Positions 1 to 7,930 of a DNA stretch of 50,661 nucleotides are shown one piece after another; position 1 is the first letter of the stretch, and every line of letters starts with the position of its first letter. Under the pieces are notes generated by a model. That model saw nothing but the letters and a program-made list of their open reading frames with translations, was not told the origin of the DNA and searched no databases. Position numbers and translations under genes: made by a program. The stretch is from Candidatus Hydrogenedentota bacterium (GTDB lineage: Bacteria; Hydrogenedentota; Hydrogenedentia; Hydrogenedentales; CAITNO01): positions 1-50,661 of the forward strand of contig CAITNO010000157.1 of assembly GCA_903893795.1 (NCBI GenBank), written 5' to 3'.

Positions 1-18
1 ATTGCGGGATCTTCAATC

Positions 19-130
19 CCCCATCGAGGGGGGCGCCGCGAAGCGGCGGGGGGTGTATGGCTTCAGGTACTTACCCCAAATGTATACACCCCCTGGCCCT
101 TCGGGCCACCCCCCTCAAGGGGGGACCTAA
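19..130. repeat. Paired hairpin intergenic element, copy 1
   Basis: Two head-to-head units each contain two hairpins. One hairpin is a C-run/G-run stem (for example CCCCCTCAAGGGGG) and the other is a GGCCC-TTCG-GGGCC type stem. The units meet around TGTATGG...TGTATAC, giving a large inverted repeat just past the gene tail. It could end transcription, and it resembles REP-type intergenic elements. Confidence 0.7.
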
Positions 131-159
131 GACCGCCTCCGCGCTGAGTTCTTGAATAA

Positions 160-321
160 TTACTCTGCGCCCTCGACTATCGCAATCTCTTCCGCCGTCA
201 GCCCGTACAGCGAGTACACCAGTTGGTCAATCTCCCCGTCCGTCGACGTGATCTGGCGCTGCAACATTTTCCGTTCGTGTTCCGTCGTCGCCGAAGGCAA
301 CTGCTTGTGCAGCGTCAGCAT
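160..321 (-). pseudogene. Headless C-terminal fragment of type IIG RM enzyme
   Basis: This open stretch ends in TAA at 160-162 and translates to a near copy of the last ~52 residues of the adjacent methyltransferase, running from LTLHKQLPSA to IVEGAE. About six residues differ between the copies. It has no start codon or Shine-Dalgarno site of its own, and its homology to the full gene ends abruptly at 321. It is best read as a relic of duplication or of recombination at the 3' end of the RM gene, not as an expressed protein. Confidence 0.8.
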
Positions 322-348
322 AGAGCCTTAATTGCGGGATCTTCAATC

Positions 349-460
349 CCCCATCGAGGGGGGCGCCGCGAAGCGGCGGGGGGTGTATGGCGTCAGGTAC
401 TTACCCCAATTGTATACACCCCCTGGCCCGTCGGGCCACCCCCCTCAAGGGGGGACCTAA
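349..460. repeat. Paired hairpin intergenic element, copy 2
   Basis: This is a near-identical copy of the element at 19-130 and sits directly downstream of the intact RM gene stop at 490. A single unit of the same architecture occurs at 23612-23655, so this is a dispersed family and not just part of the local duplication. Confidence 0.7.
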
Positions 461-489
461 GACCGCCGCCGCGCTGAGTTCTTGAATAA

Positions 490-3405
490 TTACTCTGCGC
501 CCTCGACTATTGAGATCTCTTCCGCCGTCAGCCCGTACAGCGCGTACACCAGTTGGTCGATCTCCTCGTCCGTCGCCGTGATCTGGCGCTGCAACATTTT
601 CCGTTCGTGTTCCGTCTTCGCCGAAGGCAACTGCTTGTGCAGCGTCAGCATCCGCTCCACCAGCGAGACCATGCGATCTATGTCCGTCTTCAATGCTCGT
701 GGTATGAGGAGTTTGCCCTGTGTTCCAGGGGTTGCATGAATAAGTCCACCACCCAAAGAATGGTCAATCAGGAACGTACCAAAATAGAACCGTTCAAGAC
801 GCGAATTCATGACTCCAAGAAGAAACGTCAACGGCAGATCTATAGGGGGAGCAATATCCGTCACGATACCATGCGGGACAATACATACCAGGCTCTGTTC
901 AACGTAGTGGTGTCCCACGTCCAGAGTCGCCACCAACCGTTTTCGAGATAGCATAGACTGAGAAACGATCTTCTTCGTCTCAAAAAGGAGGGGGCTTCTT
1001 GGACTGTACATTTCCGCTGGCAAATACTTGATGAAGTGCCCCTTTGGATTCATCGCATATCTGACAATGTCCCGGCCCTCCATGTAAGGCTTAGCATTAT
1101 CAGCCAGTCCATTATCCGTAATAAGGCGCTCCTTTCCTCCTTCTCCGCGCCCCTTTGCACAGGAACGCAACCCGAAGGTTACATAGCACAGCTCTGAAAG
1201 CTGCCAGCTACTATTCTGAAGCTTTGTGCAAAGGGTTTGATTCTCCGAAAGAAGGTCTGTCTTCAAGCTCAAGCCGGGATTCTGCAATGCACGAGCCTGT
1301 GGCCAGCTATGAGGGACAGCGTCGAATAGTTCGGCAGGACTCTGCGGCACAACAACCGAGATCTCATTGCTGGGCGCACTTTGCTTCTTGCAAACCAAAA
1401 TACAGTTCTTGACAATTGCCGTCTGAAACACCTTGAGCTTTGACAAATCAGCCAAGGTGATGACACTCGTCTGTTCCAGCAAAAGCGTCCGAATACTTTC
1501 ACAATTTGGCTGGTGTAGAGTCTGAATAGGAACTATGAAGCTAAAGAGTCCGTCCTTTCTGGAAAGCGACAGCCCCAGTTCAAAGAAAAGCATGTATAAG
1601 TCCCAGACGTGTGTCGCGCACTTGTAGTGAGACTCGAGATATGTCGCCTGTCCGGGATACAATTCCTTGAAGGTTCTGACCCGCACATACGGCGGATTGC
1701 CCACCACCGCGTCAAACCCGCCGTCCTTCACAATGAACGGAAACTCCTGTTTCCAGTCGAAGGCGTTGATGCGGAACATTTCCTCCGTGTCGAACACGTC
1801 GGCCTGCTGGCCCTTGTAAAAATCCGGGCCGATGAGCGAGTTGCCGCACTTGATGTTGTTGTCGAGATCGGGCAGGGCGCGCTGGTGGAAGAGTCCGCTT
1901 TTGAGTCCAAGCGTGTCCGCCGTCTCGCCCTCCAGCACCTTGAGCAGCAATGACAACTTTGTGACCTCGACGGCCTGGGGGTCGATATCCACGCCGTAGA
2001 CGTGATCGAGCAGGATGCGCTTGCGCTCGGGGATGGTGAGGGCGTAGTCGTTTTCGGCGCGCTGGCGCAGTTTGGGGTTCTTTCCCTTGCACAGCTTTTC
2101 CGGCTTGTCGGCGAAGTAGCTCTTGAGATACCAGTCGAGCAGGAACTGGTAGACGACGATGAGGAAGGAGCCGGAGCCGCAGGCGGGGTCGAGCACGCGC
2201 AGGGGCGCGGTGCCAGGCTTGGCCCCGTCGATATCTGCGGGCTTCTTTCCCTCCAGCAGTTTGCCAACGGTGTTCTGGACGATGTAGTCCACAATGTAGG
2301 TGGGCGTGTAGTAGACGCCGCCGGCCTTGCGCACTTCGGGCTTTTCCTCGACTTTGGCCTGGTGTCCGGCGGTGAGCCGGATGACCTTGCCGAGGAACTG
2401 CTCGTAGACCTGGCCGAGGATGTCGGCGGGCAGCACGGAGAATTCGTAGGGGCTCTCGGGATAGTAGAGCCCGCCCAGGATCGGCTTGAGTATCTTGTCG
2501 TCTATGCTGAGGCCGAGCGAAACGCCGTCATAATCGGCCCGGCCCTTCTCGGGATGGAAATGGAAGAGGCCCGAGTTGTAGCGGTCGTCGGCCTGCTGGA
2601 ACAGGTCTTTCAGTTCGGTATAGATGTCTTTTGCTTTCGACAGTGCCTTGAGCCTGCCGTAGTCCTCGATGCCGCGATCCTCGCAGAGGCGCAAGAAGAT
2701 GATGCGGTCTATCGTGCGCTGCACGGTGTCGTTGAGGCCTCGCTGGTCAATGCCGGGGTTGCGCAGGGCAATGTTGCGCGCGAGCGCGTCGCGCCATGCC
2801 TCGATCTCGGCGAGAAAGGCGGTGTCCACGGTGGCGGTGCCGCGCTTGCCCTGGGTGGATTCGGCGTACTTGTCAAAGGCGCCCTTGAGGATGGCCTCCT
2901 TGGAGAAGCGTTCGGCGATGAAATCCCAGTGCTTTTCGTATTCCGTGTAGTGGAAGTACCGGACGCGGTGGGCGGCGGCCTTGTCAGCGGGGTTGGGCTT
3001 GGTCCGGCAGTCGTAAATGGCGAACTCCTCGAAATCGGTGAGGATGCTGAGCGGCAGCTTGGCCGACCAGGCGTAGCGGCGCAACTGGTAGGCGGGGCCG
3101 ACATCGTCCCGGATGTTGACGGAGGGTTTCTTGGCTTCGAGGAAGAACTTGCGCACGCCGCCGACGCGGAAACAATAGTCGGGCGCGCGCTTCGACCCGT
3201 CAATGTCGATGGCGTCCTCATGGATCACGTCGCGGTAGTTGTGCGCGTAGCCCGCCTCGTTGTTCATGTCCCAGCCGAGACAGGTGAACATGGGATCAAT
3301 GAAGTCCTTGCGCACCAGCGTTTCATTGTACTGGCCTGAACGGTAGGCGGCCTCGTTCTGCTTGAACTGTTCCACCAGCTTGGCTATTTTTTCGGGTAAC
3401 GGCAT
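490..3405 (-). CDS. Type IIG restriction-modification enzyme (Eco57I-like DNA methyltransferase with N-terminal nuclease)
   Basis: This single-chain enzyme (971 aa) is expected to methylate adenine in its target and cut unmodified DNA. The N-terminal nuclease-like region has a PD-(D/E)xK signature (P75-D76, then E90-x-K92 in FLEAKK). The SAM-binding motif I is DPACGSGSF (406-414) and the catalytic motif IV is NPPY (570-573), typical of N6-adenine MTases of the Eco57I class. The C-terminal third should hold target recognition. I chose the ATG at 3405, preceded by AGGGAG about 10 bases upstream, over the longest frame from 3492, whose extra 29 residues are arginine-rich and unlike a start. The recognition segment (about 720-1690) looks richer in A+T than the methylase core (1700-3400), which suggests domain exchange. 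No separate restriction or specificity subunit is visible. Confidence 0.9.
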   Translation of the reverse strand: MPLPEKIAKLVEQFKQNEAAYRSGQYNETLVRKDFIDPMFTCLGWDMNNEAGYAHNYRDVIHEDAIDIDGSKRAPDYCFRVGGVRKFFLEAKKPSVNIRDDVGPAYQLRRYAWSAKLPLSILTDFEEFAIYDCRTKPNPADKAAAHRVRYFHYTEYEKHWDFIAERFSKEAILKGAFDKYAESTQGKRGTATVDTAFLAEIEAWRDALARNIALRNPGIDQRGLNDTVQRTIDRIIFLRLCEDRGIEDYGRLKALSKAKDIYTELKDLFQQADDRYNSGLFHFHPEKGRADYDGVSLGLSIDDKILKPILGGLYYPESPYEFSVLPADILGQVYEQFLGKVIRLTAGHQAKVEEKPEVRKAGGVYYTPTYIVDYIVQNTVGKLLEGKKPADIDGAKPGTAPLRVLDPACGSGSFLIVVYQFLLDWYLKSYFADKPEKLCKGKNPKLRQRAENDYALTIPERKRILLDHVYGVDIDPQAVEVTKLSLLLKVLEGETADTLGLKSGLFHQRALPDLDNNIKCGNSLIGPDFYKGQQADVFDTEEMFRINAFDWKQEFPFIVKDGGFDAVVGNPPYVRVRTFKELYPGQATYLESHYKCATHVWDLYMLFFELGLSLSRKDGLFSFIVPIQTLHQPNCESIRTLLLEQTSVITLADLSKLKVFQTAIVKNCILVCKKQSAPSNEISVVVPQSPAELFDAVPHSWPQARALQNPGLSLKTDLLSENQTLCTKLQNSSWQLSELCYVTFGLRSCAKGRGEGGKERLITDNGLADNAKPYMEGRDIVRYAMNPKGHFIKYLPAEMYSPRSPLLFETKKIVSQSMLSRKRLVATLDVGHHYVEQSLVCIVPHGIVTDIAPPIDLPLTFLLGVMNSRLERFYFGTFLIDHSLGGGLIHATPGTQGKLLIPRALKTDIDRMVSLVERMLTLHKQLPSAKTEHERKMLQRQITATDEEIDQLVYALYGLTAEEISIVEGAE

Positions 3406-3579
3406 GCCTGTCTTCTCCCTTGTGTGGGGCAGTGTAGCGGCAGGAGGCGTGCGGGGGCAAAAAATGCGAAGGGAACGGCGAAAGAAGGGCAAAGGGCAAG
3501 AGAAGAAGGGCGAAGGAGGAAGTGTTGTCTTCTTCGCCCTTCGCCCTTCAGCTTTTGCCTTTTACTTCACAGCCCGCCA

Positions 3580-3705
3580 TCACTGTGTTGCTCGCTTCGC
3601 CCTCGCCGGCGGCGCGGGGTAGACCGTTGCATTGGTCGCCAGCCCGTTGACGATGGCCTGCGCCAGCCTCAGCACCTCGGGTTCTGTCCTTGGAAAAGTT
3701 GCCAT
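3580..3705 (-). pseudogene. 41-codon N-terminal remnant of a conserved hypothetical protein
   Basis: ATG at 3705 is preceded by GGGAG. The frame reads MATFPRTEPEVLRLAQAIVN, then a short segment ending YPAPPA, before an early stop at 3580. The opening (fresh ATG, FPRTE, LAQAI, N, YPAPP) recalls the start of a much longer alanine-rich hypothetical family that I know from environmental bacteria of this kind. That recognition is from memory. Everything after ~35 residues seems lost, so I call it a truncated gene. It could instead be a real 41-aa protein. Confidence 0.5.
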
Positions 3706-3732
3706 TGTCCTATCTCCCATTTTTTGAATGAC

Positions 3733-3936
3733 TTACAGCGTTACTTCCTTGGCCATAAACGCCTGTGCGGCGGCCCAATCCGCCGCAAAACGTGCTTCAA
3801 ATGGTGTTTTGGGGGCATCAAACGCCGCGTTTAACCCTTCGAATGGGCGATTTGAAGCTTCAAATGGCGCGTTTGAAGCCTCGAATGAGCGATTTGAAGC
3901 CTCGAATGGTGTGTTTGAAGCCTCGAATGCCGTGTT
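3733..3936 (-). pseudogene. Decayed frame: FEASN heptad repeats plus a C-terminal tail
   Basis: On the minus strand the 21-bp repeats read as FEASN-xx heptads. They run into a non-repetitive tail ending AAAQAFMAKEVTL and a TAA at 3733. The frame is interrupted by in-frame stops upstream (TAA at 3937-3939 and TGA further up), and the open part has no start codon near its beginning. It looks like the 3' end of a repeat protein gene that has lost its 5' part. It lies just upstream of the 41-codon remnant on the same strand. Confidence 0.4.
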
Positions 3937-4025
3937 TTAAGCTTCGAATGAGTGATTTGAAGCCTCGAATGGCGTGTTTGAAGCTTCGAATGCCGTTCAT
4001 GAAGCGTCAAATGGCGCGTTTCAGG
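3825..4025. repeat. 21-bp tandem repeat array (about 9-10 units)
   Basis: Imperfect units of 21 bases are built on TTTGAAGCCTCGAATGGCG. Because the period is a multiple of three, frames stay open on both strands. The core TTYGARGCYTCRAAY is close to its own reverse complement, so both strands encode the same F-E-A-S-N heptad. There are no spacers, so this is not a CRISPR array. Several units carry stops in one or both coding frames. Confidence 0.85.
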
Positions 4026-4749
4026 CGTTGGCAACGGCTTGCCAGACCCGTTTTGATAGGGTGCCGACGCGCGATGTTGCCGTGGTGAGCGGTGGTTTGG
4101 GTTGGACTGCATTGGACACACACCGCCCCGCTTTTTGGAAAGCGGCCATATCCCCGGCGCGTTGAATCCCATCCCTTCAACTTTCCCCGCGACTTCCTAC
4201 TTCGTGCTTCCCACTACGAAAACGGAGGATAGCGCAGTAAGTGAAAAAGATCACCCCCCCCTGCGCTCTGACACGGGCACCGAAAATGGGATGCCGCGTG
4301 GGTTGCCAAAACCGGCGCGTGGCGGATGCACCGCGAAAGGCATAGGAGACCTTCTCCTCGTTGCCAAGTTGCACTTGGCGATGCCGGTGTCCCCGAAGCT
4401 GCGCTTCGTCCCCGGCACGGTGTGGCTCGGGCGTCCCGCCCGTGAGGACCGCGGGCAGGATGCCCATGCCACGGGAAAAGCAGCGGCATGGCCACCGCAG
4501 TCAAGAAGGATTTCCCGGAGCGAAGCGCAGCTTCGAAGACAATTGCGTCCCCAAGTTCAACTTGGGAACGAGGAGGAGAAGACAGGCGCGTTCCCAAATC
4601 CAACTTGGGAACGAGGAGGAAAGGCAATTTGGGAACGTGGGGGAAGAGTTCCCCGGCGCGTCCTCTCCGGCAATGCTTCACACGTAATTCTTTCGCTCTT
4701 AACCGATCTTCGTTGCGAAGATGGAAGCGGGTGTTTTATCGTATTGGGC
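4026..4749. other. Gene-free, repeat-derived intergenic region
   Basis: There is no convincing gene here. At about 4370-4640 it holds dispersed-repeat words: three related copies of AACTTGGGAACGAGGAGG (near 4558, 4601 and 4625), a palindromic CCAAGTTGCACTTGG at ~4364, and a GCGTCCCGCCCGTGAGGACC-type repeat at ~4430. Reading frames through it are low-complexity and repeat-derived. Confidence 0.65.
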
Positions 4750-6594
4750 ATGACGCGAATTCATTCCATCTGGAACTGTTTCCTGATTTGCGCCGGGTTG
4801 GCGGCATGCTGCGCCGCCCTCTACGGCCAGACGCTGTCCCATGGCTTTCTTTCCTATGACGACGGGCTGTATGTGTTTGAGAATTCCCATGTGCAGGCCG
4901 GGCTGAACTGGAACAATATGGGCTGGGCCTTCACCACCCCCGCGGCCAATTATGTGCATCCGCTCACCTGGATAAGCCACATGCTGGACTGCCAGCTTTA
5001 CGGGCTGCAGCCGTGGGGACACCACCTGACCAGCCTCGTCATTCATGCCCTCAACGCCGTATTGCTCTTTCTGGTGCTGGCGCGCCTGACCGGACGACGC
5101 TGGCCGAGCGCGCTGGTGGCGTTCCTCTTTGCGGTGCATCCGCTGCATGTGGAATCGGTGGCGTGGATTGCCGAGCGCAAGGGTGTGCTGAGCATGCTGT
5201 TTTGGACCGCCGCGCTGGGCGCTTATGGCTGGTACCGGCGGCGGCCCGGTGTGGTCCGGTATCTGGCCGTGACGATGATGTTCCTCCTGGGCCTGATGTC
5301 CAAACCCATGGTGGTGACCCTGCCCTTTGTGCTGCTGCTGCTGGACGCCTGGCCCCTGGGACGTATCGACTTCTCCGCGTCCTGGCGCGACGCGGTCCGG
5401 GGACTGGTTCGACCCATAGGGGAGAAGTTTCCGCTTTTCCTGCTCACGGCGGTCTTCTGCGCCACGACGGTGATCATGCAGTTGAACGGCAAGAATCTCG
5501 ACTTCGGCGACAAAATTCCCTTTACGGCGCGCTGTGCCAATGCCGTGGTCGTCTATGTCATCTACCTGCTGAAAACAATTTGGCCCCAGAACCTGGCCGT
5601 CTACTATCCCCACCCGCTCATCCGTCCGCCATGGCAGGTGGCCGGTGCTTCGGCAATACTGGCGGCGATCACGCTTGCCTGCCTCCTCCAGGCCCGCCGC
5701 CGCCCCCATCTGATCGTTGGATGGCTGTGGTACGTGGGAACGCTCGTGCCGGTGATTGAACTGGTGCAGATTGGAAGCTTCTCCCATGCCGACCGGTACA
5801 CCTACATTCCGCTCGTGGGCATCTTTATTATGGCGGCCTGGAGCGCGGACGAGGTGAGGAGCCTTGGCCGCGCGCATTCAACAGTGATGACCGCGGCGGC
5901 GGCAGTTGCGGTGGCGGTGCTGGGATTTACGGCTTTCAACCAGACCGCCTATTGGAAAGACGATCTCACGCTCTTTGGCCGTGACCTGGCGGTGGCGGGG
6001 GACAACGCGGTGGCCCATGACAACATCGGGGCGGCGCTTGTGGACCGGAAAAAACCGGAAGAGGCGGCGGAACAGTTCAAACTGGCGCTGAAGAGCGAAC
6101 CCAAAGACGCGGAAGCGCTTTACAATCTGGGCGTGGTCGCCGAATCCCTGGGGCACCCCATTGAGGCGGAATCATGGTACCGGCAGACGCTGCAATGCAA
6201 ACCGGAGCATCCGAAAGCGCACAACAACCTCGGGGGGATTATGGCGCAGTCCGGAAGGCCTGACGAGGCCATCACCCATTTCCGCGCGGCCGTCCAACTC
6301 GCCCCGGACATCGCCGATGCGCACAACAATCTGGGAAACCTGCTGGCCCTTCGGGGGAAACTGGAAGAGGCCATGGGCGAATACGGCAAGGCACTGGAAC
6401 TCGACCCGGGCCAGGTCAGCATCCGCCTCAATCTGGCCAAAATACTGTCCCACCTCGGCCGGCAGGACGAGGCACTTCAGCAACTGGCCAAAGTGCTCCA
6501 AGTTGCGCCTGAAAACGGAATTGCCCAACAGATGAAGGCTCAGTTGGAAAAGGCCAATACCGTCCGTGCGGGCATCGGAGTGAAAGCGCTGTAA
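4750..6594 (+). CDS. TMTC-like polytopic membrane protein with C-terminal TPRs (putative glycosyltransferase, GT-C type)
   Basis: The first ~400 residues of this 614-aa protein are about ten hydrophobic segments. They carry the signatures of TMTC/O-mannosyltransferase-like proteins: a DD pair after the first helix (SYDDGLY), HPLTWISHMLD, and HPLHVESVAWIAERKG. The last ~200 residues are five or so tetratricopeptide repeats (for example EALYNLGVVAESLGHPIEAE and DAHNNLGNLLALRGKLEEAM). The family is proposed to move sugars from lipid carriers to proteins outside the cytoplasm. A donor or target cannot be read here. The frame is open back to 4102, but that part is intergenic repeat DNA, so I take ATG 4750 at the first hydrophobic helix, although its ribosome site is weak. 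Confidence 0.75.
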   Translation: MTRIHSIWNCFLICAGLAACCAALYGQTLSHGFLSYDDGLYVFENSHVQAGLNWNNMGWAFTTPAANYVHPLTWISHMLDCQLYGLQPWGHHLTSLVIHALNAVLLFLVLARLTGRRWPSALVAFLFAVHPLHVESVAWIAERKGVLSMLFWTAALGAYGWYRRRPGVVRYLAVTMMFLLGLMSKPMVVTLPFVLLLLDAWPLGRIDFSASWRDAVRGLVRPIGEKFPLFLLTAVFCATTVIMQLNGKNLDFGDKIPFTARCANAVVVYVIYLLKTIWPQNLAVYYPHPLIRPPWQVAGASAILAAITLACLLQARRRPHLIVGWLWYVGTLVPVIELVQIGSFSHADRYTYIPLVGIFIMAAWSADEVRSLGRAHSTVMTAAAAVAVAVLGFTAFNQTAYWKDDLTLFGRDLAVAGDNAVAHDNIGAALVDRKKPEEAAEQFKLALKSEPKDAEALYNLGVVAESLGHPIEAESWYRQTLQCKPEHPKAHNNLGGIMAQSGRPDEAITHFRAAVQLAPDIADAHNNLGNLLALRGKLEEAMGEYGKALELDPGQVSIRLNLAKILSHLGRQDEALQQLAKVLQVAPENGIAQQMKAQLEKANTVRAGIGVKAL

Positions 6595-6813
6595 GCGAAG
6601 AGGACACCGGGACAGCCCCAAGGGCGCCTTCTGGGGATAACTGCCGGCCGCTTCCCCGCGCCCGTCATGTCCATGAAACCAATCCCCCCGGTCCGATTGG
6701 GTCTTGCATCGGCCCCACCGCCTGCGCTGGTCTAAACGCGCCCCCTCCGACCACGCTCCCCTTCCACTTTAACTCTTGCCTCCCCTCACCGCTTCCCAAA
6801 ACCAATGGACAAT

Positions 6814-6850
6814 AAAAAAACGGCGGCGGAGGTCGTGACCTCCGCCGCCG
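6814..6850 (-). terminator. Rho-independent terminator of the pilin gene
   Basis: A perfect 14-bp GC-rich inverted repeat (6821-6834 with 6837-6850) has a 2-base loop. On the minus strand it is followed by seven T (A-run 6814-6820). It lies 26 bases beyond the pilin stop codon. Confidence 0.9.
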
Positions 6851-6875
6851 CAGGCTGGCTTAGACTAAGCTAAAC

Positions 6876-7310
6876 TTATTGCTGGCCGATGGGCGTGCCG
6901 GCAACGCTGGCAGCGCCAGCCGCACCGGAACGAATCACGCCGGACTCGTCAACGAAGAAGCCGCGCGAACCGGTCGTGCCCTGGCCCACCGGGGTGGCGG
7001 TGGAGGAAAACGAATTGTTCGTGTTGGCCAGAGTGATTTCGGCGTAGGTGTATCCGCTCTTCGCGCCGGGCCACGTGCCATCAAGGAACGGGGGGGTGGC
7101 GCCGGTGAGCGAGGCGAAGTTGCCATAGATGCCCTTGGCCGAATTGTAGGCGTTTTCCGCGCCCAGCACAGTGCGCAGATTGCCAATCGCGGCCGACTCG
7201 TTCGACTGAATGCGCGAACGGAGCAGGTTCGGAATGGCGATGGCGGCGATGATCGCGATAATTGCAACCACGATCATCAACTCAATCAGTGTAAAACCTT
7301 TGTTCTTCAT
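6876..7310 (-). CDS. Type IV pilin-like protein (prepilin N-terminal methylation motif)
   Basis: This is a 144-aa prepilin. It has a short basic leader MKNKG, then FTLIE with the conserved Glu at +5 after the predicted PilD cleavage site, followed by a hydrophobic helix (LMIVVAIIAIIAAIAIPNLL) that anchors the subunit and packs the fibre. The C-terminal part (GNLRTVLGAENAYNSAKG and on) resembles small pilin-type major subunits. ATG 7310 has GGAGG eight bases upstream. The gene has its own sigma-54 promoter, a leader hairpin and a terminator, so it is a single-gene unit, as major pilins often are. It could instead be a type II secretion pseudopilin. ComEC elsewhere in the window fits a role in DNA uptake. 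Confidence 0.9.
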   Translation of the reverse strand: MKNKGFTLIELMIVVAIIAIIAAIAIPNLLRSRIQSNESAAIGNLRTVLGAENAYNSAKGIYGNFASLTGATPPFLDGTWPGAKSGYTYAEITLANTNNSFSSTATPVGQGTTGSRGFFVDESGVIRSGAAGAASVAGTPIGQQ

Positions 7311-7346
7311 CTTCTTGGCCTCCAGTTTGTTTGCCCCAGACAGTTG

Positions 7347-7370
7347 TTACGGGGTTTGCAGTCCCCGTAA
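7347..7370 (-). other. Hairpin in the pilin mRNA leader
   Basis: TTACGGGG and CCCCGTAA form a perfect 8-bp stem with an 8-base loop. It lies between the sigma-54 promoter and the pilin start codon and may stabilise or regulate the leader. Confidence 0.55.
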
Positions 7371-7399
7371 ACTCGCTACTAAACTTTCTGCCAATGTAA

Positions 7400-7415
7400 A
7401 GCAAAGGTCGTGCCA
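7400..7415 (-). promoter_or_regulatory. Sigma-54 promoter of the pilin gene
   Basis: The minus strand reads TGGCACGACCTTTGCT, an exact match to the -24/-12 consensus TGGCACG-N4-TTGCW. It lies ~90 bases upstream of the pilin start and predicts a leader of about 75-80 nt. Sigma-54 control with a PilR-type activator is established for type IV pilins in several bacteria. Confidence 0.85.
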
Positions 7416-7543
7416 AATTCCTTGCGAACTCATATGTTCATGTTTTTATTGATTACAAATCACATATACCCCATATTGAGACCGGAACTTGGCACATATT
7501 TCTTGACACAACCCCAAATAGAGACACTTTTTGTCGGTTTGGA

Positions 7544-7560
7544 ATGACAAAAATTGTCAT
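7544..7560. promoter_or_regulatory. Palindrome, possible operator
   Basis: ATGACAA-AAA-TTGTCAT is a perfect inverted repeat. It lies 17 bases upstream of the candidate promoter for the response regulator, between two divergent genes. The position suits a regulator binding site. The protein is unknown. Confidence 0.45.
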
Positions 7561-7577
7561 CTTGAAACACTTAGAGG

Positions 7578-7605
7578 TTCAAATTGGGAAAGCTTGTGGT
7601 ATAAT
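7578..7605 (+). promoter_or_regulatory. Candidate sigma-70-type promoter with extended -10
   Basis: TGG-TATAAT at 7597-7605 is a consensus extended -10. A weak -35 (TTCAAA, 7578-7583) is spaced by 16. It would give a ~320-nt leader to the response regulator gene. Confidence 0.45.
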
Positions 7606-7930
7606 CGGATGTTCTTAGTTGGGTTCGGAGGCAATTCTGACCGAAAGATTCTCCCTTTATCCGTCCGAACGGCAGGAGAAGCGGAAGCGCGGTAAGACTC
7701 TTTGAGAGCAACGCTTGCCCCCCACCCCCTGGAATAAAACGCAGGCCTTAAATCTACTTTGACAATCAATCCACTAAATGATAAAATGAGGAAAGAAACG
7801 ATTAATGGAACCGTTTCGCAATGCGCACTTGCCCCGAAAAAGAATTCCACGTCATGGTTGAAGATGGTCAGTATACAGGGCAGGGCGAAGCGCAAGACGT
7901 TTTTCACCATATAGAAAGGCTCAACAAGCC

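Larger units (their letters stand above)
1..651. repeat. Tandem duplication, 330-bp unit, carrying the 3' end of the RM gene
   Basis: Positions 1-321 and 331-651 are near-identical direct copies, with about a dozen substitutions and no gaps by eye. Both hold the last ~52 codons of the restriction-modification gene plus its downstream hairpin DNA. The second copy is the true gene end. The first is an extra, headless tail: its homology stops at 321, and a 10-base joint (322-330) leads straight into the second copy. The window begins at a copy boundary, so more copies may lie to the left. Confidence 0.9.

Noticed and set aside
2002..3339. Long open frame (445 codons) on the plus strand antisense to the RM gene
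   Set aside because: It mirrors a well-supported gene in GC-rich DNA, has low-complexity V/G/A/L composition and no recognisable motif.
3505..3542. Hairpin upstream of the RM gene (GAAGGGCGAAG with CTTCGCCCTTC)
   Set aside because: It lies in low-complexity purine/pyrimidine DNA with a 16-base loop and no T-tract, so the pairing may be incidental.
3825..4025. CRISPR array
   Set aside because: The 21-bp units are contiguous with no unique spacers, keep codon periodicity, and have no cas genes nearby.
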